Source of the DNA: an uncultured Pelagibacteraceae bacterium
Lineage (GTDB): Bacteria > Pseudomonadota > Alphaproteobacteria > Pelagibacterales > Pelagibacteraceae
Direction: 5' to 3'
DNA: 64,000 nt
Assembly (NCBI GenBank): GCA_902558435.1
Contig: CACEDU010000001.1
Span: 62,001 to 126,000, forward strand
Numbering within the stretch: position 1 is the first letter of the stretch; every line of letters starts with the position of its first letter. The notes below the pieces were generated by a model. It made no database searches. It had not been told where the DNA came from and saw nothing but the letters and a program-made list of their open reading frames with translations. This document shows, piece after piece, positions 17,724 through 24,821 of the stretch. The position numbers and the translations under genes are program-made.

Positions 17724-18409
17724 TATTCAAAACTCCTTAATCTATATTCCCAGTTTCCCATTTTATTATAAGTTACTTTTAAAATTAAATTATTTTTTGG
17801 ATTATACCATACATCAAATTCAAATTGTTTGTCTTCATCAAGACTTTCATCATTTGATTTAATTTTAAAATGTTCGCTTGAATATTCTTCATTATTTATA
17901 ATAATATTTTCAGTTCCAACTAAATTTACAGTTTGTTTCTTTATACTTCCAGATAAAGGACTAATTTGTTTATTAGCTTTAAAAATTTTGTGGTTCCACC
18001 AATTACCAATAGTACAATCTATATCAGCTTCCCCCTTATATGATGAACCATCAATAATATATTTATTTTTTGCTTTATTATATTTTAAATTTACGTATTT
18101 TTCTTTGTCATTTTGGAATGTATTTGATTTAAAAAAAATAAGTTTATCATCTTTATATTTTTCTACAGTTTCACTTAATATTGAAAAAACTGTAATACCA
18201 AACAATTCTACTTTAAATTTGGTATAATTTTTTACTACAAATAAATCCTCATCAAGTTCAAAAAAGTAGCTAGTACTTCCAATAACTTCATTATTTCTAA
18301 GAACATCCATCTCAATTTTTTTTAAACCTTCATAGTGACTACTGTGTGCAATAGCCTTTGAGGAATAAATGAAAATTATTATTATCAATACAAAATGTTT
18401 CATTTTCAT
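17723..18409 (-). CDS. Exported protein, DUF6134-like
   Basis: A 228-residue protein with a cleavable signal peptide (hydrophobic residues 6-21, cut near AIA-H). The rest is all-beta in appearance, ending with a VWYNPKNNLILKVTYNKMG segment and EYRL tail that resembles the alphaproteobacterial DUF6134 family; that assignment is from memory of the pattern and unverified. No catalytic residues are evident. It lies upstream of, and overlapping with, the DjlA-like gene, so the two should be co-transcribed. A start two codons later (MKHF) is possible. Confidence 0.65.
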   Translation of the reverse strand: MKMKHFVLIIIIFIYSSKAIAHSSHYEGLKKIEMDVLRNNEVIGSTSYFFELDEDLFVVKNYTKFKVELFGITVFSILSETVEKYKDDKLIFFKSNTFQNDKEKYVNLKYNKAKNKYIIDGSSYKGEADIDCTIGNWWNHKIFKANKQISPLSGSIKKQTVNLVGTENIIINNEEYSSEHFKIKSNDESLDEDKQFEFDVWYNPKNNLILKVTYNKMGNWEYRLRSFE

Positions 18410-18448
18410 AGATTTTAGTACAAGAAAGTATAAATAATAGTTAATTAT

Positions 18449-19096
18449 ATGTTCCTTACTATCAAAAAAATCCCAAAAGTCTCATGGAGTTCTGATGAAA
18501 CCTTTAATCTAAAACCGAAATTATCAACATTATTTTTTCTTTGTTTTGGCCTGATATTGTTCGGTTTTGGTGAGGCGTTAATAGTTATTTCATTTATTGG
18601 AAATTCTCCATGGACTGTAATGGCACAAGGAATTTCAATTAAATCAGGATTATCTATTGGTGTTGTCACTTTCATTGTAAGTGTCGTTGTTTTATCTCTC
18701 TGGTTCTTTTTAAAACAAAAGCCAGGCCTTGGAACCATATTTAATATTGTAATCATTGCAGTAATGTTAGATGTAACAATTGCATTAATTTCAACTCCTG
18801 AAACTTACATCATGAAATTATTAATGGCTGCACTTGGTGTAATCATAGTTGGAGTAGGTAGTGGAATTTATTTAATTGCAAACTTAGGACCAGGACCAAG
18901 AGATGGATTAATGACTGGATTACAAAAAAAAACTAATTTACCAATTGCTGCTGTTAGAGCATTTTTAGAAATTTCTGTTGCCTCAGTAGGTTGGTATTTA
19001 GGTGGAACTCTTGGGGTAGGGACTTTAATGTTTGCTTTTGGTATAGGTCCTTGTATAGCCTTAAGTTTATTTTTAATTGATAAGATTATGAATTAA
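18449..19096 (+). CDS. YczE/YitT-like membrane protein
   Basis: A 215-residue inner-membrane protein with five or so helices. The segments GFGEALIVISFIGNSPWTVMAQG, GVGSGIYLIANLGPGPRDGLMTGL and PIAAVRAFLEISV match the YczE/YyaS-type integral membrane protein family; function is unestablished (some members are near drug or peptide transport genes). The 3' end overlaps the converging bipA gene by 4 bases. Confidence 0.8.
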   Translation: MFLTIKKIPKVSWSSDETFNLKPKLSTLFFLCFGLILFGFGEALIVISFIGNSPWTVMAQGISIKSGLSIGVVTFIVSVVVLSLWFFLKQKPGLGTIFNIVIIAVMLDVTIALISTPETYIMKLLMAALGVIIVGVGSGIYLIANLGPGPRDGLMTGLQKKTNLPIAAVRAFLEISVASVGWYLGGTLGVGTLMFAFGIGPCIALSLFLIDKIMN

Positions 19097-20919
19097 GTGA
19101 TTAAATTATTTTTTTCACTTCTTTTCCTCTCATGAGGGTCAAGAATTGCTTTTCTTAGTCTACATGATTTTGGGGTAATTTCTAAAGCCTCATCTGTGTT
19201 CAGTATACTTAGTTGTTCAGCTATAGACATTTGTCTAACAGGAGTGAGAACTATATTTTCATCAGTTCCTTGTGTTCTCATATTTGTTAGTTTTTTACCT
19301 TTCATAACATTGATTATCATATCACCTGGTTTAGGAGCCAAGCCAACAATCATTCCAGTATAAACTGGGTCGTTATGTGTAATAAACATCTCTCCTCTAG
19401 CTTGTAAATTAAAAATTGAAAAAGCTACTGCCTTACCTTGATCCATAGAGATTAAAGCACCATTCCTTCTACCCTCCATGTCACCTTCAAACTCACCATA
19501 AGAATGAAAAATTCTGTTAATCACTCCTGTGCCTTTAGTTAAAGTTAAAAATCTACTTGTATACCCCATCAATCCCCTTGTAGGAGCATGAAAAATTAAT
19601 CTTTTTTTATTTTTTCCAGTATCTTTTAGTTCAATTAATTTACCTTTTCTTCTGTTCATACTGTCTATAATTTTAGATGAAAATTCCTCATCAATATCCA
19701 TAGTGATCTCCTCTATTGGCTCTAATTTTTTAGAATTGTTATCATTTTTAAATAAAACCTTAGGTGGACTTACTGTCATTTCAAAACCTTCACGTCTCAT
19801 TTGTGTTAACAATATCTCAAGCATCAATTCTCCTCTTCCACTTATTTCAAATGCATCTTTATTTGAATTTTCCGAAAAAGTAATTCCAACATTATTTTGA
19901 GCCTCTAAAATTAATCGATCTCTGATTTGAGTACTGGTCAATTTTTTACCCTCTGTCCCAGCCAGTGGAGAGCTATTTACTGTAATTTTTATAGACATTG
20001 TTGGTGGATCAATGGGGGTCGCTTTTATTGGCTCATTTACCTCCAAGTCACAAATAGTATCTGCTACATTAGCCTTTTCTAATCCAGCTATTACTACAAT
20101 ATCGCCTGCTTCTCCAATTTCGATTGGCACTTTTTTTGTACCCTCATATCTAAAGATTTTTGTGAGTCTTCCTTCGTCTACTTTTTTACCCTCTAAATTA
20201 ATTGCTTTAATCTGTTGATTTGCTTTGGCAGTTCCCTGAGATATTCTTCCCACAAGACTTCTTCCTAAAAAATTATCTGCATAAAGCAATGTTGATAGCA
20301 TTGCAAAAGGTTTAGATCTGTCGAATTCGGAAGGCTTAACGTGTTCAAGCACTAAATCTAATAGAGGATTAAGATTTTCTCGATGCCCATCAATTTCTTT
20401 ACTAGCCCAACCCGATCTTCCACTTGCATATAAAACTGGGAAATCCAATTGTTCTTCATTTGCATCTAAACTAACAAATAAATCAAATGTCTCATTTAAA
20501 ACTTCATCAGCTCTTTGATCGCTCTTGTCTAATTTATTAATAACAACAATTGGCTTCAAACCCTGCTTTAAAGCTTTACTTAATACAAATTTTGTTTGTG
20601 GCATAACTCCCTCTGCAGAGTCCACAAGCAATAATGCTCCATCTGCCAAACTTAAAACTCTTTCAACTTCTGCTGCAAAATCTCTGTGGCCGGGCGTATC
20701 GATAATATTTATTCTAGTATTTTTCCAATTTATAGAAGTAGGTTTAGCTAAAATTGTAATTCCTCTTTCCTTTTCGAGTTCACCAGAGTCCATTACTCTC
20801 TCATCTATAACTTCATTTTCTCTAAAAGATCCACTTTGCTTCATCAAATTATCAATCAACGTTGTTTTTCCGTGGTCAACATGAGCAATAATTGTAATAT
20901 TTCTAATATTTTGATTCAT
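19093..20919 (-). CDS. typA: Ribosome-associated GTPase BipA/TypA
   Basis: A 608-residue translational GTPase of the EF-G family. The GTPase motifs are present: AHVDHGKTT (13-21), DTPGH (74-78) and NKLD (128-131), with switch sequence RGITILAKPTSI. The later domains end with the BipA-specific tail including TPKSCRLRKA and LDPHERKR. It binds the ribosome and helps 50S assembly and growth under cold or stress. It starts 476 bases from the next gene (a region with terminator-like repeats). Confidence 0.95.
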   Translation of the reverse strand: MNQNIRNITIIAHVDHGKTTLIDNLMKQSGSFRENEVIDERVMDSGELEKERGITILAKPTSINWKNTRINIIDTPGHRDFAAEVERVLSLADGALLLVDSAEGVMPQTKFVLSKALKQGLKPIVVINKLDKSDQRADEVLNETFDLFVSLDANEEQLDFPVLYASGRSGWASKEIDGHRENLNPLLDLVLEHVKPSEFDRSKPFAMLSTLLYADNFLGRSLVGRISQGTAKANQQIKAINLEGKKVDEGRLTKIFRYEGTKKVPIEIGEAGDIVVIAGLEKANVADTICDLEVNEPIKATPIDPPTMSIKITVNSSPLAGTEGKKLTSTQIRDRLILEAQNNVGITFSENSNKDAFEISGRGELMLEILLTQMRREGFEMTVSPPKVLFKNDNNSKKLEPIEEITMDIDEEFSSKIIDSMNRRKGKLIELKDTGKNKKRLIFHAPTRGLMGYTSRFLTLTKGTGVINRIFHSYGEFEGDMEGRRNGALISMDQGKAVAFSIFNLQARGEMFITHNDPVYTGMIVGLAPKPGDMIINVMKGKKLTNMRTQGTDENIVLTPVRQMSIAEQLSILNTDEALEITPKSCRLRKAILDPHERKRSEKNNLIT

Positions 20920-21084
20920 AGTTCGGTGTTCTTATACATCTAAACCTCAGATTGAAAACAAAAAAAAAATTATTTAAATTTCACTTTAAGATGGAAAAAA
21001 AATTGAAGTTTCATTGAATACAACCTTAAAAATTTATAAGATTAATTTGTGTGGTTCGTTAGAAAAAGACTGCATAAATTTGTT

Positions 21085-21144
21085 AAATTAAGTTTTCGTC
21101 CACCCTGAAAAAGGTAATAAAAAAAACCTCCGAAAACTTAATTT
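21085..21144. repeat. 14-base inverted repeat overlapping the terminator
   Basis: AAATTAAGTTTTCG at 21085-21098 is a perfect inverted copy of CGAAAACTTAATTT at 21131-21144. The right arm is also part of the terminator hairpin 21123-21154, so on the forward strand the two pairings exclude each other, as in attenuators. Seen directly; regulation is inferred. Confidence 0.7.
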
Positions 21145-21154
21145 CGGAGGTTTT
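21123..21154. terminator. Strong intrinsic terminator hairpin
   Basis: AAAACCTCCGAAA (21123-21135) pairs perfectly with TTTCGGAGGTTTT (21142-21154) around a 6-base loop. On the reverse strand the GGAGG arm is followed by eight T; on the forward strand by TTTTAAATTTTT. No confident gene ends directly at it. Confidence 0.8.
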
Positions 21155-21239
21155 AAATTTTTCAAAGAAATTAGATTGAAAAGGAGTTACATTCTCATAC
21201 TGGTTTCTAATAATACTTGATTTACTTAACATTTTGAAA

Positions 21240-21266
21240 ATTCCTTCATCACTCTTCATCACTATT
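21240..21266 (+). repeat. Left direct repeat flanking the RM island
   Basis: ATTCCTTCATCACT followed by CTTCATCACTATT is the near-exact copy of 27813-27840 on the other side of the hsd genes; it differs by one missing C and one base at the end. Internally it is two copies of CTTCATCACT. It may mark an insertion boundary. Confidence 0.7.
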
Positions 21267-21269
21267 TAA

Positions 21270-21291
21270 AGCAATTCAAAAGCAATTCAAA
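21270..21291 (+). repeat. 11-base tandem repeat
   Basis: AGCAATTCAAA occurs twice in direct succession (21270-21280, 21281-21291), next to the left island repeat. Role unknown; could reflect replication slippage or binding sites. Confidence 0.7.
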
Positions 21292-21358
21292 AGATAAATC
21301 TAATATTTGAGGTTTGAAGTCTAAAAATTGCCTTTATTAATAGTTATATTCTTAATTG

Positions 21359-21383
21359 TTAAAGTTAATATTCAAAACTTTAA
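21359..21383. promoter_or_regulatory. Palindromic operator-like site before the 110-aa ORF
   Basis: TTAAAGTT and AACTTTAA form a perfect 8-base inverted repeat with a 9-base spacer, ending 12 bases before the ATG at 21396. Its size and place fit an operator for a dimeric repressor or controller protein. No Shine-Dalgarno site is visible. Confidence 0.45.
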
Positions 21384-21395
21384 TAACTCCAAAAA

Positions 21396-21728
21396 ATGCA
21401 ACAATTAGAACTGTTTGATTTCAGAAGGGATATTCTTTTTGAAAGAGATAATCAAATCGCTCGTTTTTATGATGTCCTTAGCGAAAACGAAGATACGATA
21501 AGTTATGCCGAACATATAGATCCTAAAAAAAAATTCTCTATATGCGGTATGGATTATGAAGAGTATGTTGATGTTAAAAAGAAATACTTAATGGGTTTGA
21601 CTTATGATCAAATACTCAACTATTTAGTGAAATTTAAGAAAGAGGAAAGATTAGAAAAATATAAAATCTTACTTAAATTCAGAAACATTCCTTTTGATGC
21701 TGATTTATTTACTTGGAATAGCGATTAA
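21396..21728 (+). CDS. Unknown 110-residue protein, first ORF of the RM island
   Basis: A hydrophilic, acidic-to-neutral 110-residue protein without signal peptide or membrane helix. It opens with MQQLELFDFRRDILFERDNQ and has a central KYLMGLTYDQILNYLVKFKK helical region that could form a small helix-turn-helix. It is not a family I recognise. It lies in the same direction as the hsd genes, 82 bases upstream of hsdM, within the repeat-flanked segment, so it may be a regulator or accessory protein of the restriction system. That is inferred from place only. Confidence 0.65.
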   Translation: MQQLELFDFRRDILFERDNQIARFYDVLSENEDTISYAEHIDPKKKFSICGMDYEEYVDVKKKYLMGLTYDQILNYLVKFKKEERLEKYKILLKFRNIPFDADLFTWNSD

Positions 21729-21810
21729 TTAAATTTAGATAGTTACACCAGGATTTGCAAGAATAACAGTTTAAATTCAAATTTAGTTTTTAGTTTGCTA
21801 TTATTAAATC

Positions 21811-23514
21811 ATGGAAAAACAAAATCTCTCATCATTAATTTGGTCTACTGCAGATGATGTTCTTAGAGGGATGTTCAAACCAAGTGAATATGGAAGAATC
21901 ATTCTTCCATTTGTTGTTTTGAGAAGACTAGACTGTGTTTTAGAACCTCAAAAAGATAAAGCATTTCAACTTCACGAAAAGTACAAAAAAAAACTCAAGG
22001 ATTTTACTCAAGTAATTCAAAGTCAATTAGGTCTTCCATTTTTTAATGTTTCTAAGTTTGATTTACTTAGAATTAAAAGTGATCCAAATAATGTTTACAA
22101 AAATTTTAATAATTACATTCAAGGTTATTCTAAGAATGTACTTGATATAATTGAAAATTTTCAAATAGAACCTTTAGTAACTAAATTAAATAAAAATAAA
22201 AAACTTTATCTTCTTATAGACAAATTCACAGAGTTTGATCTTCACCCAGATAAAGTTGACAATCACATGATGGGTTCAATTTATGAAGAACTCTTAAGAA
22301 AGTTTTCAGAAATGTCTAACGAAGAAAGTGGTGATCATTTTACTCCAAGAGATATTGTTAAACTTTTAGTTTCAATAGTATTTGGAGGTAATAAAGAAAA
22401 TTTGCAAGGGGAAGGAAAAATTAGATCTGTTTATGATCCATGCTGTGGAACCGGTGGAATGTTAACTATTGGTAAGGAATGGATTAAAGAAAATATTAAT
22501 AAAGATTTAAAAGTAGAATTATTTGGACAAGAGTTAAACGATGTAACATATGCAATTTGTAAGTCTGATTTTTTGATGGCAAATGAAAATCCTGAAAATA
22601 TTAAAGGTCCACTATCTTCATTGTCTGAAGATGGTCATCAAAACCGAAAGTTTGATTATATGATTACAAACCCTCCATTTGGAGTTAGTTGGAAATCAGA
22701 GGAAGAATTTATTAAAAATGAGGCAAAAGACTCAAGCGGAAGATTTACTGTTGGAACACCTAGAACTTCAGATGGTTCATTACTATTCTTACAACACTTA
22801 ATTCATAAGATGGAACCTAAAGGTTCAAGAATAGGTATAGTTTTTAATGGATCTCCATTGTTTACAGGTGATGCGGGAAGCGGTGAGTCAGAAATTAGAA
22901 AATATATAATTGAAAAAGATTTTCTCGAAACAATTATCATGTTACCGGACAAATTATTTTTTAACACAGGAATAACAACTTATATTTGGATACTAGATAA
23001 TAAAAAAGATAAAAATAGAAAAGAAAAAATTCAATTAATTGATGCTAAAGATTTTTACAATTATAGTAGAGTTAAATTGGGAGAAAAAAGCAAAGAAGTA
23101 AGTGATGAACAAATTTTAAAAATTTTAAAAATTTATGAGGATTTTAAAGATAATCAAAAGTCTAAAATTTATAAAAATGATCACTTTAAATATACAAAAG
23201 TCACAATTGATCAGTACTTAAAAGATAGTTCAGGAAATATTATTAAAGATAAAAAAGGAAAACCAAAAATTGACAAAAAGAAAAGAGATACTGAAAGAAT
23301 ACCATCAGATCAAGAAATTGAAAAATATTTAATAAAAGAGGTAAAACCTCATGTTGATGAGTATTTTCATAACAAAGAATTAGATAAAATAGGGTACGAT
23401 TTTTCTCTCACAAAAGAATTTTATAAATATAAGAATTTAAGATCTCCAGAGAACATCATAAATGATCTTAAAAAAATTAGTGATGAAATCACTATCTTAG
23501 AAAAAGATTTATGA
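21811..23514 (+). CDS. hsdM: Type I restriction-modification methyltransferase subunit
   Basis: A 567-residue N6-adenine methyltransferase. The N-terminal HsdM helical domain (LIWSTADDVLRGMFKPSEYGR onward) is followed by SAM motif I at residues 209-216 (DPCCGTGG) and the catalytic NPPF at 287-290. The SEMSNEESGDHFTPRDIVKLL segment is the usual family signature. With HsdS it methylates adenines in a bipartite site and with HsdR makes the restriction complex. The stop overlaps the hsdS start in ATGA (23511-23514). There is no Shine-Dalgarno sequence before its ATG. Confidence 0.95.
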   Translation: MEKQNLSSLIWSTADDVLRGMFKPSEYGRIILPFVVLRRLDCVLEPQKDKAFQLHEKYKKKLKDFTQVIQSQLGLPFFNVSKFDLLRIKSDPNNVYKNFNNYIQGYSKNVLDIIENFQIEPLVTKLNKNKKLYLLIDKFTEFDLHPDKVDNHMMGSIYEELLRKFSEMSNEESGDHFTPRDIVKLLVSIVFGGNKENLQGEGKIRSVYDPCCGTGGMLTIGKEWIKENINKDLKVELFGQELNDVTYAICKSDFLMANENPENIKGPLSSLSEDGHQNRKFDYMITNPPFGVSWKSEEEFIKNEAKDSSGRFTVGTPRTSDGSLLFLQHLIHKMEPKGSRIGIVFNGSPLFTGDAGSGESEIRKYIIEKDFLETIIMLPDKLFFNTGITTYIWILDNKKDKNRKEKIQLIDAKDFYNYSRVKLGEKSKEVSDEQILKILKIYEDFKDNQKSKIYKNDHFKYTKVTIDQYLKDSSGNIIKDKKGKPKIDKKKRDTERIPSDQEIEKYLIKEVKPHVDEYFHNKELDKIGYDFSLTKEFYKYKNLRSPENIINDLKKISDEITILEKDL

Positions 23515-24821
23515 GTATTTCAATAAGTAAAAATTTTTATGATATTTCAGTAATTCCAAAAAATTGGAAAGAAAAAAAATTAAAATATATTCTTTCTATC
23601 TCAGAAAATAAAAGTTCAAATTCATATAACGAAAATATTTTATCATTAACTAGAAAGGGAATAATAGTTAATGATATTTCAAGTAATAAGGGTCAGATGG
23701 CAGAGTCATATGAAAAATATATTAAAGTAAAAAAGGGACAAATTTGCATGAATCCAATGGATCTCTTGTCTGGTTGGGTTGATATTTGTGCTGTTGAGGG
23801 ACTTATAAGTCCTGCATATTACACTTTTGAATTAAATGAAGAAGTTGAAAATAAATTTATTAATTATTTTTTACAATCTAATTATTTGAGAAAAACCTTT
23901 TTTACTTTATGTAAAGGTGTGGCAAGTCATGATAATTTTGGTAGATGGGTTTTAACACCTGAGGAACTAAAGAACATTTCTATTTTTATTCCAAATATTG
24001 ATGAGCAAAAAAATATCTCTCGTTATCTTGATAAAAAGATAGATCAAATAAATTCATTGATTGAGAATATTCAGAAAAAAATCAAATTACTTGAAGAGAA
24101 AAAAACCTCTGTTATTAACGAAGTAGTCACTAAAGGATTGAATTCCAGTGTAAAGATGAGAGATAGTGGTGTTAAATGGATTGGTAATATGCCAAGTCAT
24201 TGGAAAGAGTCTCAATTCAAATTTTACATTAAACTTAGACATGGATATCAATTTAGAGATAGAGATTTTACAAATGAGGGAATTAAAATAGTCAAAATAA
24301 CTCAACTTGATAAAGAAGGTTTCTTAAATCTTTCTAACTGCTCTACAATTTATGATAAAAGATTAAACGACTTTAAGAACATATTAATTAAAGAAAATGA
24401 TATATTAATGTGTTTAACAGGAGGAACAATAGGTAAAATAATCAAGGTTGGTAAAATAGACGAACCTTTATTACAAAATTATCGTGTAGGTCATTTTTCT
24501 CCAATAGATAAAGAAAACATTAATAATGACTATATATTTTATTTAATGAGTTCAGAAGTAATTAATGAACAAATTTTTTATAATATAAGAGAAACTGGTC
24601 AACCAAACATTGGTATGGAAGACATGAATAGGATGAAAATATGTATTCCTCCTATTTCAGAACAAGAAAAAATAGCATCTTATTTATATAAACATACTCA
24701 ACTAATTGACAAAACGATATCTAAAGAAAAAAAGAGAATACAACTTCTAAATGAGTATTACCAATCACTCGTCTCATCTGTAGTATGTGGCAAGATCAGA
24801 GTTTTAGAGGAAATGATATGA
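23511..24821 (+). CDS. hsdS: Type I restriction-modification specificity subunit
   Basis: A 436-residue protein with two target-recognition domains, each followed by a conserved long helix. The first helix (about 165-200) contains ISRYLDKKIDQINSLIENIQ, and the second near the C-terminus SYLYKHTQLIDKTISKEKK; the second domain begins after DSGVKWIGNMPSHWK. This twofold layout fits recognition of a split DNA site, whose sequence cannot be predicted here. It is coupled by ATGA overlaps to both hsdM and hsdR, so the three subunits are made together. Confidence 0.92.
   Translation: MSISISKNFYDISVIPKNWKEKKLKYILSISENKSSNSYNENILSLTRKGIIVNDISSNKGQMAESYEKYIKVKKGQICMNPMDLLSGWVDICAVEGLISPAYYTFELNEEVENKFINYFLQSNYLRKTFFTLCKGVASHDNFGRWVLTPEELKNISIFIPNIDEQKNISRYLDKKIDQINSLIENIQKKIKLLEEKKTSVINEVVTKGLNSSVKMRDSGVKWIGNMPSHWKESQFKFYIKLRHGYQFRDRDFTNEGIKIVKITQLDKEGFLNLSNCSTIYDKRLNDFKNILIKENDILMCLTGGTIGKIIKVGKIDEPLLQNYRVGHFSPIDKENINNDYIFYLMSSEVINEQIFYNIRETGQPNIGMEDMNRMKICIPPISEQEKIASYLYKHTQLIDKTISKEKKRIQLLNEYYQSLVSSVVCGKIRVLEEMI

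Larger units (their letters stand above)
20920..21395. other. 476-base intergenic region at the left edge of the RM island
   Basis: No convincing gene. It holds, in order: the bipA 5' leader, a pair of overlapping inverted repeats (21085-21154) that includes a strong terminator hairpin, a direct repeat matching one beyond the RM genes (21240-21266), an 11-base tandem repeat (21270-21291) and a palindrome before the first island ORF (21359-21383). A small RNA ending at the terminator is possible on either strand. Confidence 0.6.

Noticed and set aside
21083-21232. 49-codon ORF on the reverse strand across the terminator
   Set aside because: It runs through a 13-base-pair terminator hairpin and its inverted repeat, has no ribosome site and resembles no family; it is most likely chance.
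21240-21291. CRISPR-like array
   Set aside because: The repeats are 10-11 bases, in direct tandem without spacers, and no cas genes are present.
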